From Rheinheimera sp. (GTDB taxonomy: Bacteria > Pseudomonadota > Gammaproteobacteria > Enterobacterales > Alteromonadaceae), in NCBI GenBank assembly GCA_003482455.1, contig DMYW01000061.1, positions 41,961 to 105,960 of the forward strand: a stretch of DNA of 64,000 nt. The letters are read 5' to 3'. Made by a program: the position numbers and the translations under genes. A model generated the notes under the pieces. The model saw only the letters and a program-made list of their open reading frames with translations. It had not been told where the DNA came from and searched no databases. Positions 53,189 to 64,000 of the stretch are shown here, one piece after another. Every line of letters starts with the position of its first letter. The first letter of the stretch is position 1.

Positions 53189-54277
53189 ATGTTTTTCACT
53201 GGCGGCTTGAAACAAGAAATCGAACAACTAAAACAACAACTTAAAGAGCAGCAACGCGACGCACAAACTGAAGTCCAGTCCCTGCAAGCACAACTGCAAC
53301 AAGCCGATGCTCAGCGTCAACAGCTCGCAGCTGAATTACAAGGGATGCAAGTCTGGCAGCAACTAGGGCAACAGTTTTTCCCCACCTGCCAAGTGGTGCA
53401 ACACGGCTTGACGGACCACGCCAACAGCCTAATCGACGAACGCACGCAACTAGCAAAATTGGAAGATGTGTTTGGGCGAACCACTTCTGCGATAAAAATG
53501 CTGGAAGACCGGGCGGCTCTCATTACCGAACACGCCAACCAAAGTGCAGCAACCGCACAAGTTCTTGATGGCACCGCGGGTTCAATCAATCAGTTAATTT
53601 CTAGTATCCAAGAAATTTCAGACCAGACCAACTTGCTGGCACTCAATGCGGCAATTGAAGCAGCGCGGGCCGGTGAAGCAGGACGTGGCTTTGCTGTGGT
53701 AGCAGATGAGGTACGACAGCTGGCAGGTAAAGCCAATGACGCCAGTAAGCAAATTGAATCGCTGATCCGTAAAGTGATTGAACAAACCAACAATATCAAA
53801 GCCATGGTTTCATTAAGCCAAGATAGCGCTGCGGATGTTTCGGCTTCGTCGCAACAAATTGATGATGTAGTAGCTGAGGTGATCCAGCGTTCAGAGTCAA
53901 TGAAAAAATTAATCCGCCTGACTACGACTTTGACTTACTTAGACGCAGTTAAAGTTGATTATCTGACGTTTAAATCAGCCGTGCTACAAGCGGTAATTTT
54001 AGGCGGTGATTTACCTGTTTCTGTTGCTGAAACTAAGTTTAATCAATGGTTTACCAACGGGAATTATGGCCATCGGCATTACGGCACCTTAAATAGTTTC
54101 CAAGGCTTAGAGCGGCCACATCGCGCGTTCCATCAAGCTGCCCGTGACGCAATCCAAGCTTCACGAGCTCGGGATATGACGCAACTCGCCAATGTCATGC
54201 AGCAAATGGATGAACAAGGTCTGACCATCATTAATCTGTTAGAACGCCTGCAACAAGACGTACGCAGTCGCGCTTAA
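53189..54277 (+). CDS. Soluble chemoreceptor with degenerate CZB domain
   Basis: 362 aa without membrane segments. An N-terminal Gln-rich coiled coil (about 5-55) precedes the MCP signalling hairpin. The tip is [36 protein letters not shown] (near 150-185). A C-terminal CZB-type domain follows (about 245-360). CZB domains bind zinc with His, Cys and two His. Here the first His is Y258, the Cys position is T282, and only H311 and H315 remain, so zinc binding is doubtful. The short hairpin and soluble form suggest a cytoplasmic array. It is in tandem with a paralogue that keeps all four ligands. Confidence 0.9.
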   Translation: MFFTGGLKQEIEQLKQQLKEQQRDAQTEVQSLQAQLQQADAQRQQLAAELQGMQVWQQLGQQFFPTCQVVQHGLTDHANSLIDERTQLAKLEDVFGRTTSAIKMLEDRAALITEHANQSAATAQVLDGTAGSINQLISSIQEISDQTNLLALNAAIEAARAGEAGRGFAVVADEVRQLAGKANDASKQIESLIRKVIEQTNNIKAMVSLSQDSAADVSASSQQIDDVVAEVIQRSESMKKLIRLTTTLTYLDAVKVDYLTFKSAVLQAVILGGDLPVSVAETKFNQWFTNGNYGHRHYGTLNSFQGLERPHRAFHQAARDAIQASRARDMTQLANVMQQMDEQGLTIINLLERLQQDVRSRA

Positions 54278-54371
54278 TCGTTTGATATATAACAACATAA
54301 GGATATGTTGCACTAGTTACACTGACGACATCCGCTGCCGAATGCAGCGGGTCGTCGCAACAAGGTGAATT

Positions 54372-55457
54372 ATGTTTTTTTCAAATAAAAATCGCGAGCA
54401 AATCGAGCAACTCGAACGTGAATTACGCCAACTCACGACCACACAGCAGCAAGAATTACAATCCCTCCAACAACGTCACAGCGCTGAGCAAGCTCAACTG
54501 CAACAACAATTAGCTACGTTGCAAGACCAAAGTCATGTCTGCGCCATCATGCTGCAGGGCGGCGAGATGCTCGGCAAAATTCGTGAAGACTTAGCACAAA
54601 ATGCCCAGACCTTGTCCAGTGAAAAAGCCAGCTTACAATCCTTGGATAGTTTGTTTGTCGATACCAAGCAAGCCGTAACGAGCTTGATGACGCGCGCTAG
54701 CCAAATTACCCGCGATGCCAGCGCTAGTGCGGCTATTACCGAGCAACTTGATCAATCGGCCGGCACCATTAGCCGGTTGATTTCTAGCATCCAAGAGATC
54801 TCTGACCAAACCAATTTGCTGGCGCTGAATGCAGCTATTGAAGCAGCGCGCGCCGGCGAAGCGGGGCGAGGTTTTGCGGTAGTTGCCGATGAGGTACGCC
54901 AACTAGCAAGTAAAGCACACCAAGCCAGCGATCAAATTGAGCAAACCATTCGACAAATCATTGAACAGGCAGCGCAAATTCGCAGTATGGTGCAACAAAG
55001 CCAACATAGCGCATTAGACGTTGCGAGTTCTTCCGAACAAATTGACCAGGTGGTCAACCGGGTAATTGACAGTTCTAGTCATATGCAACAAGTCATAGAT
55101 GCATCAGCAACTGTCGCATTCTTAAACACAGTGAAACTTGACCATGCGGTCTGGAAACATTCAGTGTATCAGCTGATCCAAGCGGAGCGGTTTAACGACA
55201 CTGTGAATGCGCACACCGAATGCCGCTTAGGTAAATGGTATTTTGAAGGTGAGGGGCGTGCTAAATACAGCCAACACCGCGCTTTTACCCAAATCGATGC
55301 ACCGCACAAACTGGTCCACGAAGCAGGCCGTGCTGCGTTAAAACACGCCAGCGTCGGTGACAAAACAGCCATGGCGCAAGCGTTGCAACAAATGGAACAA
55401 GCCAGTCAGTTAGTGACACAAGCCATTTCGGAGCTACAAACACAAGTGATTCGCTAG
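54372..55457 (+). CDS. Soluble chemoreceptor with intact CZB zinc-binding domain
   Basis: 361 aa, a paralogue of the preceding gene with the same plan: an N-terminal coiled coil (about 5-55), the MCP tip [36 protein letters not shown] and a C-terminal CZB domain. All zinc ligands are present: H258 (LDHAVWK), C284 (ECRLGKWYF), H312 and H316 (PHKLVH). In other bacteria CZB receptors sense hypochlorous acid or zinc through this Cys. Preceded by AAGGTGAAT; ends at a strong terminator. Probably arose by duplication. Confidence 0.92.
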   Translation: MFFSNKNREQIEQLERELRQLTTTQQQELQSLQQRHSAEQAQLQQQLATLQDQSHVCAIMLQGGEMLGKIREDLAQNAQTLSSEKASLQSLDSLFVDTKQAVTSLMTRASQITRDASASAAITEQLDQSAGTISRLISSIQEISDQTNLLALNAAIEAARAGEAGRGFAVVADEVRQLASKAHQASDQIEQTIRQIIEQAAQIRSMVQQSQHSALDVASSSEQIDQVVNRVIDSSSHMQQVIDASATVAFLNTVKLDHAVWKHSVYQLIQAERFNDTVNAHTECRLGKWYFEGEGRAKYSQHRAFTQIDAPHKLVHEAGRAALKHASVGDKTAMAQALQQMEQASQLVTQAISELQTQVIR

Positions 55458-55473
55458 CGCCTTACCAACTAAA

Positions 55474-55504
55474 GCCAAGCAATACCTGATTGCTTGGCCT
55501 TTTT
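55474..55504 (+). terminator. Rho-independent terminator after the CZB receptors
   Basis: GCCAAGCAAT-ACCTG-ATTGCTTGGC, a 10-bp perfect stem, followed by CTTTTT. Confidence 0.92.
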
Positions 55505-55548
55505 GTAGAGGGATATGTAAAAAGCCTTATCGACCCGTACCACTGCGC

Positions 55549-57834
55549 CTAACTGAGTGTCAGTTGCTGCAATTGCTTGGTCAAGTTCACCGCTTGTTGT
55601 TGTTGGGCTTTGGCCAGTTCCGCCAGTTCCGACATCGCTTGATCTGTGTCTGACGCTGAGTCACTAATTTCAGCCACCGCCGCGGCGATCTGCGCCGTCC
55701 GTTGTTGTTCGGCTTCACTGAGCACACGAGTTTGTTGCGATGCAGTTTCAATTCGCACCATAGCTTGACCAATCACAGTTAAAGCAGTGGCGGCATCTGT
55801 TGCGCTGTCCAAGCACAACTGCGCCGTGGTTTGCTCATGCGCTAAACCATCGTGGGCGGTTTTCACTGAGTTTGATAACCGATCAAGCATCTGTTGGATC
55901 TCACCCGTTGCCGCCTGCGTATTGGCCGATAGACGACGAACTTCATCAGCGACTACCGCAAAACCACGACCATGCTCGCCAGCACGCGCGGCTTCAATCG
56001 CGGCATTGAGCGCCAACAAATTCGTTTGTTCTGCGACACCACGAATAGTATCAAGCACTTGCATGATGTCCTTGGCCGCTTGGTCTAACGCGGACATGGA
56101 CTGCGCCGATTCTTGCACTTGCGCCGCCAGCTGACTCATTTGTTCATTCATCCGTTTGACAATCGCAGCGCCAGTGGTCGCCGACTCGCCGGCCTCATCG
56201 ATTTGTAGTTGTGCCGACTGCAACAGCTCGACCATTTGTTGAGTCGATTGCAAGGCGGCACGTGTTTCTTCGTTAAGCTGGCTGATCGCCGCTTTTTGTT
56301 GAAAGACCGAGGTTTTGCACTGCTCGCCAATGGTTTGCGATTGTGTTGCTGTCTCGTGATTGTGACTGACTTGTAGTTTTACATCAGATAATAAGCCTTG
56401 CAGCGCAGCAAACAGCCGGTTCAACGCTTGTGCCATCAGTTTTAGTTCTTCGTCGCCTTGCACAGGGAATTGCTTATTCAGACGATAGTGGGTGGCCGAA
56501 TCGAAGATTTGCTCGACCAGCCGTTCCAATGGCGCCGCAACTGTACGACCGATAAACACTGCAACCACGCTGCAGACGCAGGTCAATAGCAGCAGAACTA
56601 AGGCGCCGCTTAGCCACATCTGCTGGGTCAATTGGCTCAGGGGTTGATACAACTCTGTACTGGTTTGCTCTGTGACTAACACCAGCGCATGCTGCCCAAA
56701 TGGCAATTGTTGCCAACGCTGGAAAACTTGCTGACCATCGCTATGTTCGATAGTGCGATGCCCAGAGGCTTTAGCGGGTAGTGGAGTATCTGTTTTGCTG
56801 ACACCCGCCATACGCCCTTGTTGTACTAGCTGCGGATGTGCGCTGGCATATGCTTGTGGTTGCAGCAGAAACTCTCTTGGCTCAGTGACATAGCTACCAT
56901 CAAGATCAAGCAAGTAGCTATCACCGGTTTGTCCGAGCCCTAAACGTTGCCATTGTTGCTGACTGTTCATCAGCTCCGTCAGTCGCGCAACGGGCAGGGC
57001 TGCCACCACAACGCCCGCGACTTGTTCGTTTAACGCAGAACGGACGGCACTGGCAATAAACACTTGCGGCTGCGTCGGATCAGCGGCGAAAAAGGTGGGT
57101 TTAGAGACAACCCATTGGCCAACGCCCCCTTGCAACGCTTGATTTACTGCACTGGCTAAAATCGAATTCTTAAAAGGTCCGTTTTGCAAATTGGTGGCAA
57201 ACGCAGGGGTTTTCCGCACCGAATACACCACAGCACGACTACTACTATCGACGACGAATAAGTCGCTGTAGCCATGCAAATCAGCTAATTGCTTGAAACT
57301 TTGGTGAAACCGTTTGTGTTGTTGGGCGTACACTGAGCCATCTGCCGCATCCACCAGCTGATCTTCACGACCGCGGGCTTGTTTGAGCAGAAATGTCGAC
57401 TGCAATAATAACGTTTCGGTTGAACTTTGCTCAGCCCAACGACTTACCGCTGCAGCGTCCGCATAGGGTTGGCTAGGTAACCAGCTTTGCTTCAACCACT
57501 GTTGCAGCTGGCTCTTGAGCTCCGCATCGCCCGAGTTGGCCACTTCGTAGCGATAAGATTGGTAAGGATTCTTGAACGCTTGGAGTGCTTCGACCGTTAA
57601 ACGGTTACCGGCAAGCGCCACCATAGTATCGTGTTGATTCTGCAGATATTGCGCCAGCGCTTGTGCACGCCCCGTGGCGACGGCATTAAATTGCTGATCG
57701 ATACTTTGTTGCAAGCTTTCTTTGGATTGATATAGCGCAACCGCGCTGGTCACGCCCACCGCAACTAGCGACGCAGCAAGCGCGGCACCGCCAATGGCAA
57801 ACAATAGTTTTTTGGCAATTTTCATCTCAGTCAT
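55549..57834 (-). CDS. Membrane chemoreceptor with dCache-like sensor domain
   Basis: About 761 aa. Transmembrane helix 1 (about 8-32) leads into a large periplasmic sensor (about 35-375, dCache-like; [17 protein letters not shown] and [16 protein letters not shown] are PAS-like strands). Transmembrane helix 2 ([21 protein letters not shown]) is followed by HAMP (about 400-455) and the MCP domain with tip [37 protein letters not shown]. The ligand is unknown; dCache receptors often bind amino acids or organic acids. ATG 57834 or 57825 may be the start (GGAG is closer to the first). It converges on the CZB pair. Confidence 0.92.
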   Translation of the reverse strand: MTEMKIAKKLLFAIGGAALAASLVAVGVTSAVALYQSKESLQQSIDQQFNAVATGRAQALAQYLQNQHDTMVALAGNRLTVEALQAFKNPYQSYRYEVANSGDAELKSQLQQWLKQSWLPSQPYADAAAVSRWAEQSSTETLLLQSTFLLKQARGREDQLVDAADGSVYAQQHKRFHQSFKQLADLHGYSDLFVVDSSSRAVVYSVRKTPAFATNLQNGPFKNSILASAVNQALQGGVGQWVVSKPTFFAADPTQPQVFIASAVRSALNEQVAGVVVAALPVARLTELMNSQQQWQRLGLGQTGDSYLLDLDGSYVTEPREFLLQPQAYASAHPQLVQQGRMAGVSKTDTPLPAKASGHRTIEHSDGQQVFQRWQQLPFGQHALVLVTEQTSTELYQPLSQLTQQMWLSGALVLLLLTCVCSVVAVFIGRTVAAPLERLVEQIFDSATHYRLNKQFPVQGDEELKLMAQALNRLFAALQGLLSDVKLQVSHNHETATQSQTIGEQCKTSVFQQKAAISQLNEETRAALQSTQQMVELLQSAQLQIDEAGESATTGAAIVKRMNEQMSQLAAQVQESAQSMSALDQAAKDIMQVLDTIRGVAEQTNLLALNAAIEAARAGEHGRGFAVVADEVRRLSANTQAATGEIQQMLDRLSNSVKTAHDGLAHEQTTAQLCLDSATDAATALTVIGQAMVRIETASQQTRVLSEAEQQRTAQIAAAVAEISDSASDTDQAMSELAELAKAQQQQAVNLTKQLQQLTLS

Positions 57835-58007
57835 CAACTCCGTTTGTCCGATGCGCTGAGCCTATGCCTGATGTATGACAATGGTGTGACAAGGCGATTA
57901 TCAGCTGAACAATTGGGTTAACTGTCTTTTATAACTAATACATATATGGAACTACTTTTTGGTTATGCTCGAGCCTGTTATAGTTCGTCTATGACTCGGA
58001 GGTGATA

Positions 58008-58871
58008 ATGACATTAACAATCGAACATTTTCTCGAAGCAGATTCCAATACATTCAGTTATTTAGTGACCGACACAACGAGCAACAGCTGTGTGGTTATT
58101 GACCCTGTGCTGAACTTTGATGCGGCCTCGGGAACCACCTCAACCCAAACCATCGATGCCATCGTCGAGCGCATCCGCCTACAACAATCTGAGCTGCGCT
58201 ATATCTTGGAAACACATGTACACGCTGACCATGTCACGGCGTCCGCATATTTAAAACAGCAACTGGGCGGCCAAGTTGCAATTGGCGAGCGCATTACGCA
58301 AGTGCAGCAGGTGTTTGGTGAGTTGTTTCACTGCGACGAGCGGTTTGGTCGTGATGGCCGTCAATTTGACTTGTTGTTACACGACGAACAAGAACTCAGT
58401 TTTGGGGCTCACACCATCAAGGTTTGGCATACCCCAGGCCACACTCCCGCCTGTGTCAGTTATTTAATTGGCAACAACGTCTTTGTCGGTGACACTATTT
58501 TTATGCCAGATTTCGGCACGGCTCGTTGTGATTTTCCAGGCGGCGATGCACATCTGTTGTACCAATCGATCCAACGCCTATTTAGCTTACCCGGAGACAC
58601 TATCTTGTGGATGTGCCACGACTATGGCACAGCCCAGCGCAAAGAATTGCAGTGGCAAACCACAGTTGCGGCCGAAGAAGCCTTTAACATTCATGTCGGT
58701 GGCGGCAAAAGCGCTGACGAATTTGTCGCGATGCGCACCGCGCGTGACGCCACACTGAGCATGCCCAAATTGCTATTGCCGTCGGTACAAATCAATATGC
58801 GGGCAGGGCACTTTCCAGAACCAGATAGCAATGGTGTCAGTTATCTAAAGCTGCCACTTAATCAGTTCTAA
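58008..58871 (+). CDS. Metallo-beta-lactamase fold hydrolase, ETHE1/Blh persulfide dioxygenase-like
   Basis: 287 aa, cytosolic. The metal motif is THVHADHVTASAYL, with further ligand His in WHTPGHTPACVSYL and the Asp in VFVGDTIFMPDFGTARCDFPGGDA. This arrangement, with DFGTARCDFPGG, is that of ETHE1-type and Blh persulfide dioxygenases (glutathione persulfide to sulfite), rather than glyoxalase II. The ATG 58008 has GGAGG 5 nt upstream. A small hydrolase gene starts 4 nt later. No BigR or rhodanese gene is adjacent, so the sulfur role rests on family resemblance. Confidence 0.88.
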   Translation: MTLTIEHFLEADSNTFSYLVTDTTSNSCVVIDPVLNFDAASGTTSTQTIDAIVERIRLQQSELRYILETHVHADHVTASAYLKQQLGGQVAIGERITQVQQVFGELFHCDERFGRDGRQFDLLLHDEQELSFGAHTIKVWHTPGHTPACVSYLIGNNVFVGDTIFMPDFGTARCDFPGGDAHLLYQSIQRLFSLPGDTILWMCHDYGTAQRKELQWQTTVAAEEAFNIHVGGGKSADEFVAMRTARDATLSMPKLLLPSVQINMRAGHFPEPDSNGVSYLKLPLNQF

Positions 58872-58875
58872 TCTG

Positions 58876-59448
58876 ATGACTTCGTTGCTGGTATTAACGG
58901 ACATTTGGGGTGATAGGGCGCAGGTTGCTAATTGGTTGTCGCCCATCGTTGCTGCAATCCCAGGCCTGAACGATGTGCAGGTGATTAGTCCATACCGCTC
59001 GGACTTTTGCCATCCCGCTACCGAGCAACAAGCCTATCAACGATTCCAGCAGGCTGGTGGCTTGCCGTCATACATCGCCAAAGCACAAGTTACATTGACA
59101 CCACAAAGCCTTGTCATTGGTTTTAGCGCCGGCGGAGCTGCTGCTTTCGCACTTGCCGCATCCAATGAACCGCCAGCGGCTGTGTTTGCCGTGTATGGCG
59201 GGCAAATTCATCGAATGGCCGATTTGCAAATTCGCTGTCCCACAGAGCTGTTATTTAGTAACGAAGGGCATTTTGATGTCGCGGCATTGATGGCTGTGTT
59301 ACAACAACAACCGATGATCCACGCCGAGCACTGGCCACTGACGCACGGTTTTGCGAATCCGCACAGCACAGCGTATGACGCCAAAGCCCAGCAATTGTTG
59401 GCCTGCAGGCTTTCGCACTGGCTTGCGGAAAAAACAAAGGGCGCTTAA
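58876..59448 (+). CDS. Small alpha/beta hydrolase, dienelactone hydrolase-like
   Basis: 190 aa. The nucleophile elbow GFSAGG (Ser near residue 80) and a late WPLTHGFANPHS segment with the likely catalytic His are visible; an acid may be in NEGHFD. It is shorter than classical dienelactone hydrolases (about 230 aa). It follows the ETHE1-like gene by 4 nt and is presumably co-transcribed. Substrate unknown. The stop codon lies in a GC-rich hairpin that may act as terminator. Confidence 0.72.
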   Translation: MTSLLVLTDIWGDRAQVANWLSPIVAAIPGLNDVQVISPYRSDFCHPATEQQAYQRFQQAGGLPSYIAKAQVTLTPQSLVIGFSAGGAAAFALAASNEPPAAVFAVYGGQIHRMADLQIRCPTELLFSNEGHFDVAALMAVLQQQPMIHAEHWPLTHGFANPHSTAYDAKAQQLLACRLSHWLAEKTKGA

Positions 59449-59460
59449 CGCGCCCCTTTT
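59436..59460 (+). terminator. Hairpin at the end of the hydrolase gene
   Basis: AAAGGGCGC-TTAAC-GCGCCCCTTTT, spanning the stop codon and ending in four T. Weak T run. Confidence 0.55.
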
Positions 59461-59581
59461 GGACAAACCTTCGCTGACACACTCTGATTTATCCTAACTG
59501 CAGCACTGTGGACCCCCATCCGCTGCGCGCAGCCCCTGCAAAAGGCAGGTACAAGGACCGAAGTTCGGTCTAAAGCGCCTC

Positions 59582-60385
59582 TTAGCGGGCGTTTGTGCTT
59601 TCGAAAATCTTATCCGCGGATGCCGCCACAAAGCCTGAATACAACTGGCCATTTGGCATAGTGTAACGCAGCGCGAATTCGTAGAAGCAGCTTGGGATCA
59701 TCGCTTTGCCGTCGGTGAACTCAACTTCAGCTTCGTCCGCCAATGTTGACGATTGCTCCAACAACACTGCTGGAGAACCTTTGATCTCGCCACCTGAGGT
59801 ATTAAGTGGGAAACCTGCATTTTTCAACGCTTCGTTGACAGCATGCAGCGTGTCAAAGTTTTGTAACTCATTAACTGACACTGTGAAATGGTTGGCGCGG
59901 AAGCCCCACACCGCCATCCATGCTGCGTATTCACTTTCAGCGCGCAGAATTTCGTAACTTGCTTTATCCAAAGTCCAATGGCGGCCTGAATACAAGAAGT
60001 TAGTGGCATTGACGTCGTTCGCGTCCATTTGGTCCACTAAACCCTTGATGATGCGTTGCACGTCGGCTGACATCTCTTCGAGTTTTAATTCAGAGATAAA
60101 CACTTTTGGCGCTTTTGGATCTGCATGTTCAAAATGCTTGGCATACAGTTTTTTCGCTTCAAAGTGGTATTCGCCTTTTTCTTCATAACCAACGGCTTTG
60201 AAGTGAGCGGCTAATTTTTCCAGACCAATTTTTTCCAGATTGAAGGTACGCAGAGCGATGTGATCGTTGATCACGTCATCCTGTTGGCTTGAGCCGAGCA
60301 GGGCATGGATCTTGTCGGCGGACGGCGTGACTTTGACATAATCAAGCCACAGTTGCTGGAATAAATCTTGGTAAGTGGTATGCAT
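59582..60385 (-). CDS. DUF1338 family protein (2-oxoadipate dioxygenase/decarboxylase-like)
   Basis: 267 aa of the VOC-like DUF1338 fold. Candidate metal ligands are the His in NDHIALRTF (near residue 42), the His in RANHFTVSVNEL and the Glu in CFYEFALRY. The characterised relative HglS turns 2-oxoadipate into 2-hydroxyglutarate, with iron. The location after astD and astA suggests a role tied to arginine or glutamate-family catabolism; this short form may have a different substrate. It lies 94 nt after astD. Confidence 0.82.
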   Translation of the reverse strand: MHTTYQDLFQQLWLDYVKVTPSADKIHALLGSSQQDDVINDHIALRTFNLEKIGLEKLAAHFKAVGYEEKGEYHFEAKKLYAKHFEHADPKAPKVFISELKLEEMSADVQRIIKGLVDQMDANDVNATNFLYSGRHWTLDKASYEILRAESEYAAWMAVWGFRANHFTVSVNELQNFDTLHAVNEALKNAGFPLNTSGGEIKGSPAVLLEQSSTLADEAEVEFTDGKAMIPSCFYEFALRYTMPNGQLYSGFVAASADKIFESTNAR

Positions 60386-60457
60386 GATAGTTCCTGTTAC
60401 TACTTTTTAAAACGTGCCGGCATCGTAGGCGAAAAGCCGGCGAAAATCTTTGATCAA

Positions 60458-60471
60458 GCGCAGTTCTGCGC
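60458..60471. other. Short hairpin between astD and the DUF1338 gene
   Basis: GCGCAG-TT-CTGCGC, plus GCCGGC repeated at about 60416 and 60436. The structure may slow or partly end astD transcription on the minus strand; there is no clear T run. Confidence 0.35.
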
Positions 60472-60479
60472 CAAGTTTA

Positions 60480-62974
<2,495 letters not shown>

Positions 62975-62991
62975 GGCTCAACTCCAAGCAA

Positions 62992-63010
62992 AACCCGGCA
63001 TAGCCGGGTT
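62992..63010 (-). terminator. Hairpin between argD/astC and astA
   Basis: AACCCGGC-ATA-GCCGGGTT stem. On the minus strand it is followed by TTGCTTGG, a weak T tract, so it may give partial termination and lower astAD expression relative to the upstream gene. Confidence 0.6.
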
Positions 63011-63035
63011 CATCTTCTGAGATTTGGTCGGGCAA

Positions 63036-64000
<965 letters not shown>

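Noticed and set aside
59554..59572. GACCGAA-G-TTCGGTC palindrome as a terminator of the DUF1338 gene
   Set aside because: The stem is real, but no T tract follows on either strand and the neighbouring sequence gives no second clue, so no function was assigned.

Overview
The window reads as chromosomal DNA of a marine or freshwater gammaproteobacterium of the Rheinheimera/Alishewanella type (Alteromonadales-like). The rlmKL–glutaredoxin–uup–DUF3466–rmf–fabA–PTPS order, the HexR-controlled zwf-pgl-edd-glk-eda block with pykA and hexR beside it, an astA-astD-DUF1338 arginine catabolism block and a GlyGly-CTERM tail all fit that group. The assignment is by gene order and protein resemblance remembered, not by a search.

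Layout. (1) 1-2360: the right end of an integrative element (partial ORF, tyrosine integrase, excisionase-like gene, candidate arm sites). It abuts a fragment of an initiator tRNA gene followed by an exact 133-bp tandem repeat, each unit carrying a tRNA-fMet 3' end plus a terminator. (2) 2642-3673: a Gfo/Idh/MocA oxidoreductase. (3) 3955-23906: about 20 kb of 18 co-directional, mostly overlapping genes ending at a strong terminator, with a convergent apbE (24079-25035). Nearly every product is exported or membrane bound. They are HzsA-like and planctomycete-type c-heme proteins, a LamG lipoprotein, a Tat-exported DUF1501-like protein, small outer-membrane barrels, TlpA, DUF4266 and DUF3570 proteins, three TPR or coiled-coil proteins, and a TolQ/ExbD/ExbD/TonB-like motor. 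This is the most likely undescribed system in the window: I infer a proton-motive-force-driven, envelope-spanning redox or surface apparatus.

(4) 25185-33467: housekeeping genes for rRNA methylation, ABC-F, ribosome hibernation and fatty-acid desaturation, with a FabR-like box at fabA. (5) 33529-39243: M61 peptidase, HIT protein, acyl-CoA thioesterase, a LytS/LytTR two-component pair and phosphofructokinase. (6) 39409-48846: central carbon metabolism. HexR boxes lie before pykA and before zwf, so one regulator links pyruvate kinase with the oxidative pentose phosphate and Entner-Doudoroff genes; glk and eda finish the route from glucose to pyruvate.

(7) 48886-53008: a MocR-type regulator divergent from an EamA transporter, then ybiT with a hairpin in its leader. 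(8) 53189-57834: three chemoreceptors, two of them tandem soluble CZB-domain receptors, one with a decayed zinc site. (9) 58008-59448: an ETHE1/Blh-type metallo-beta-lactamase protein and a small alpha/beta hydrolase. (10) 59582-64000: DUF1338, astD, astA and a truncated argD/astC, all on the minus strand.

No rRNA, intact tRNA, CRISPR array or insertion sequence was seen.
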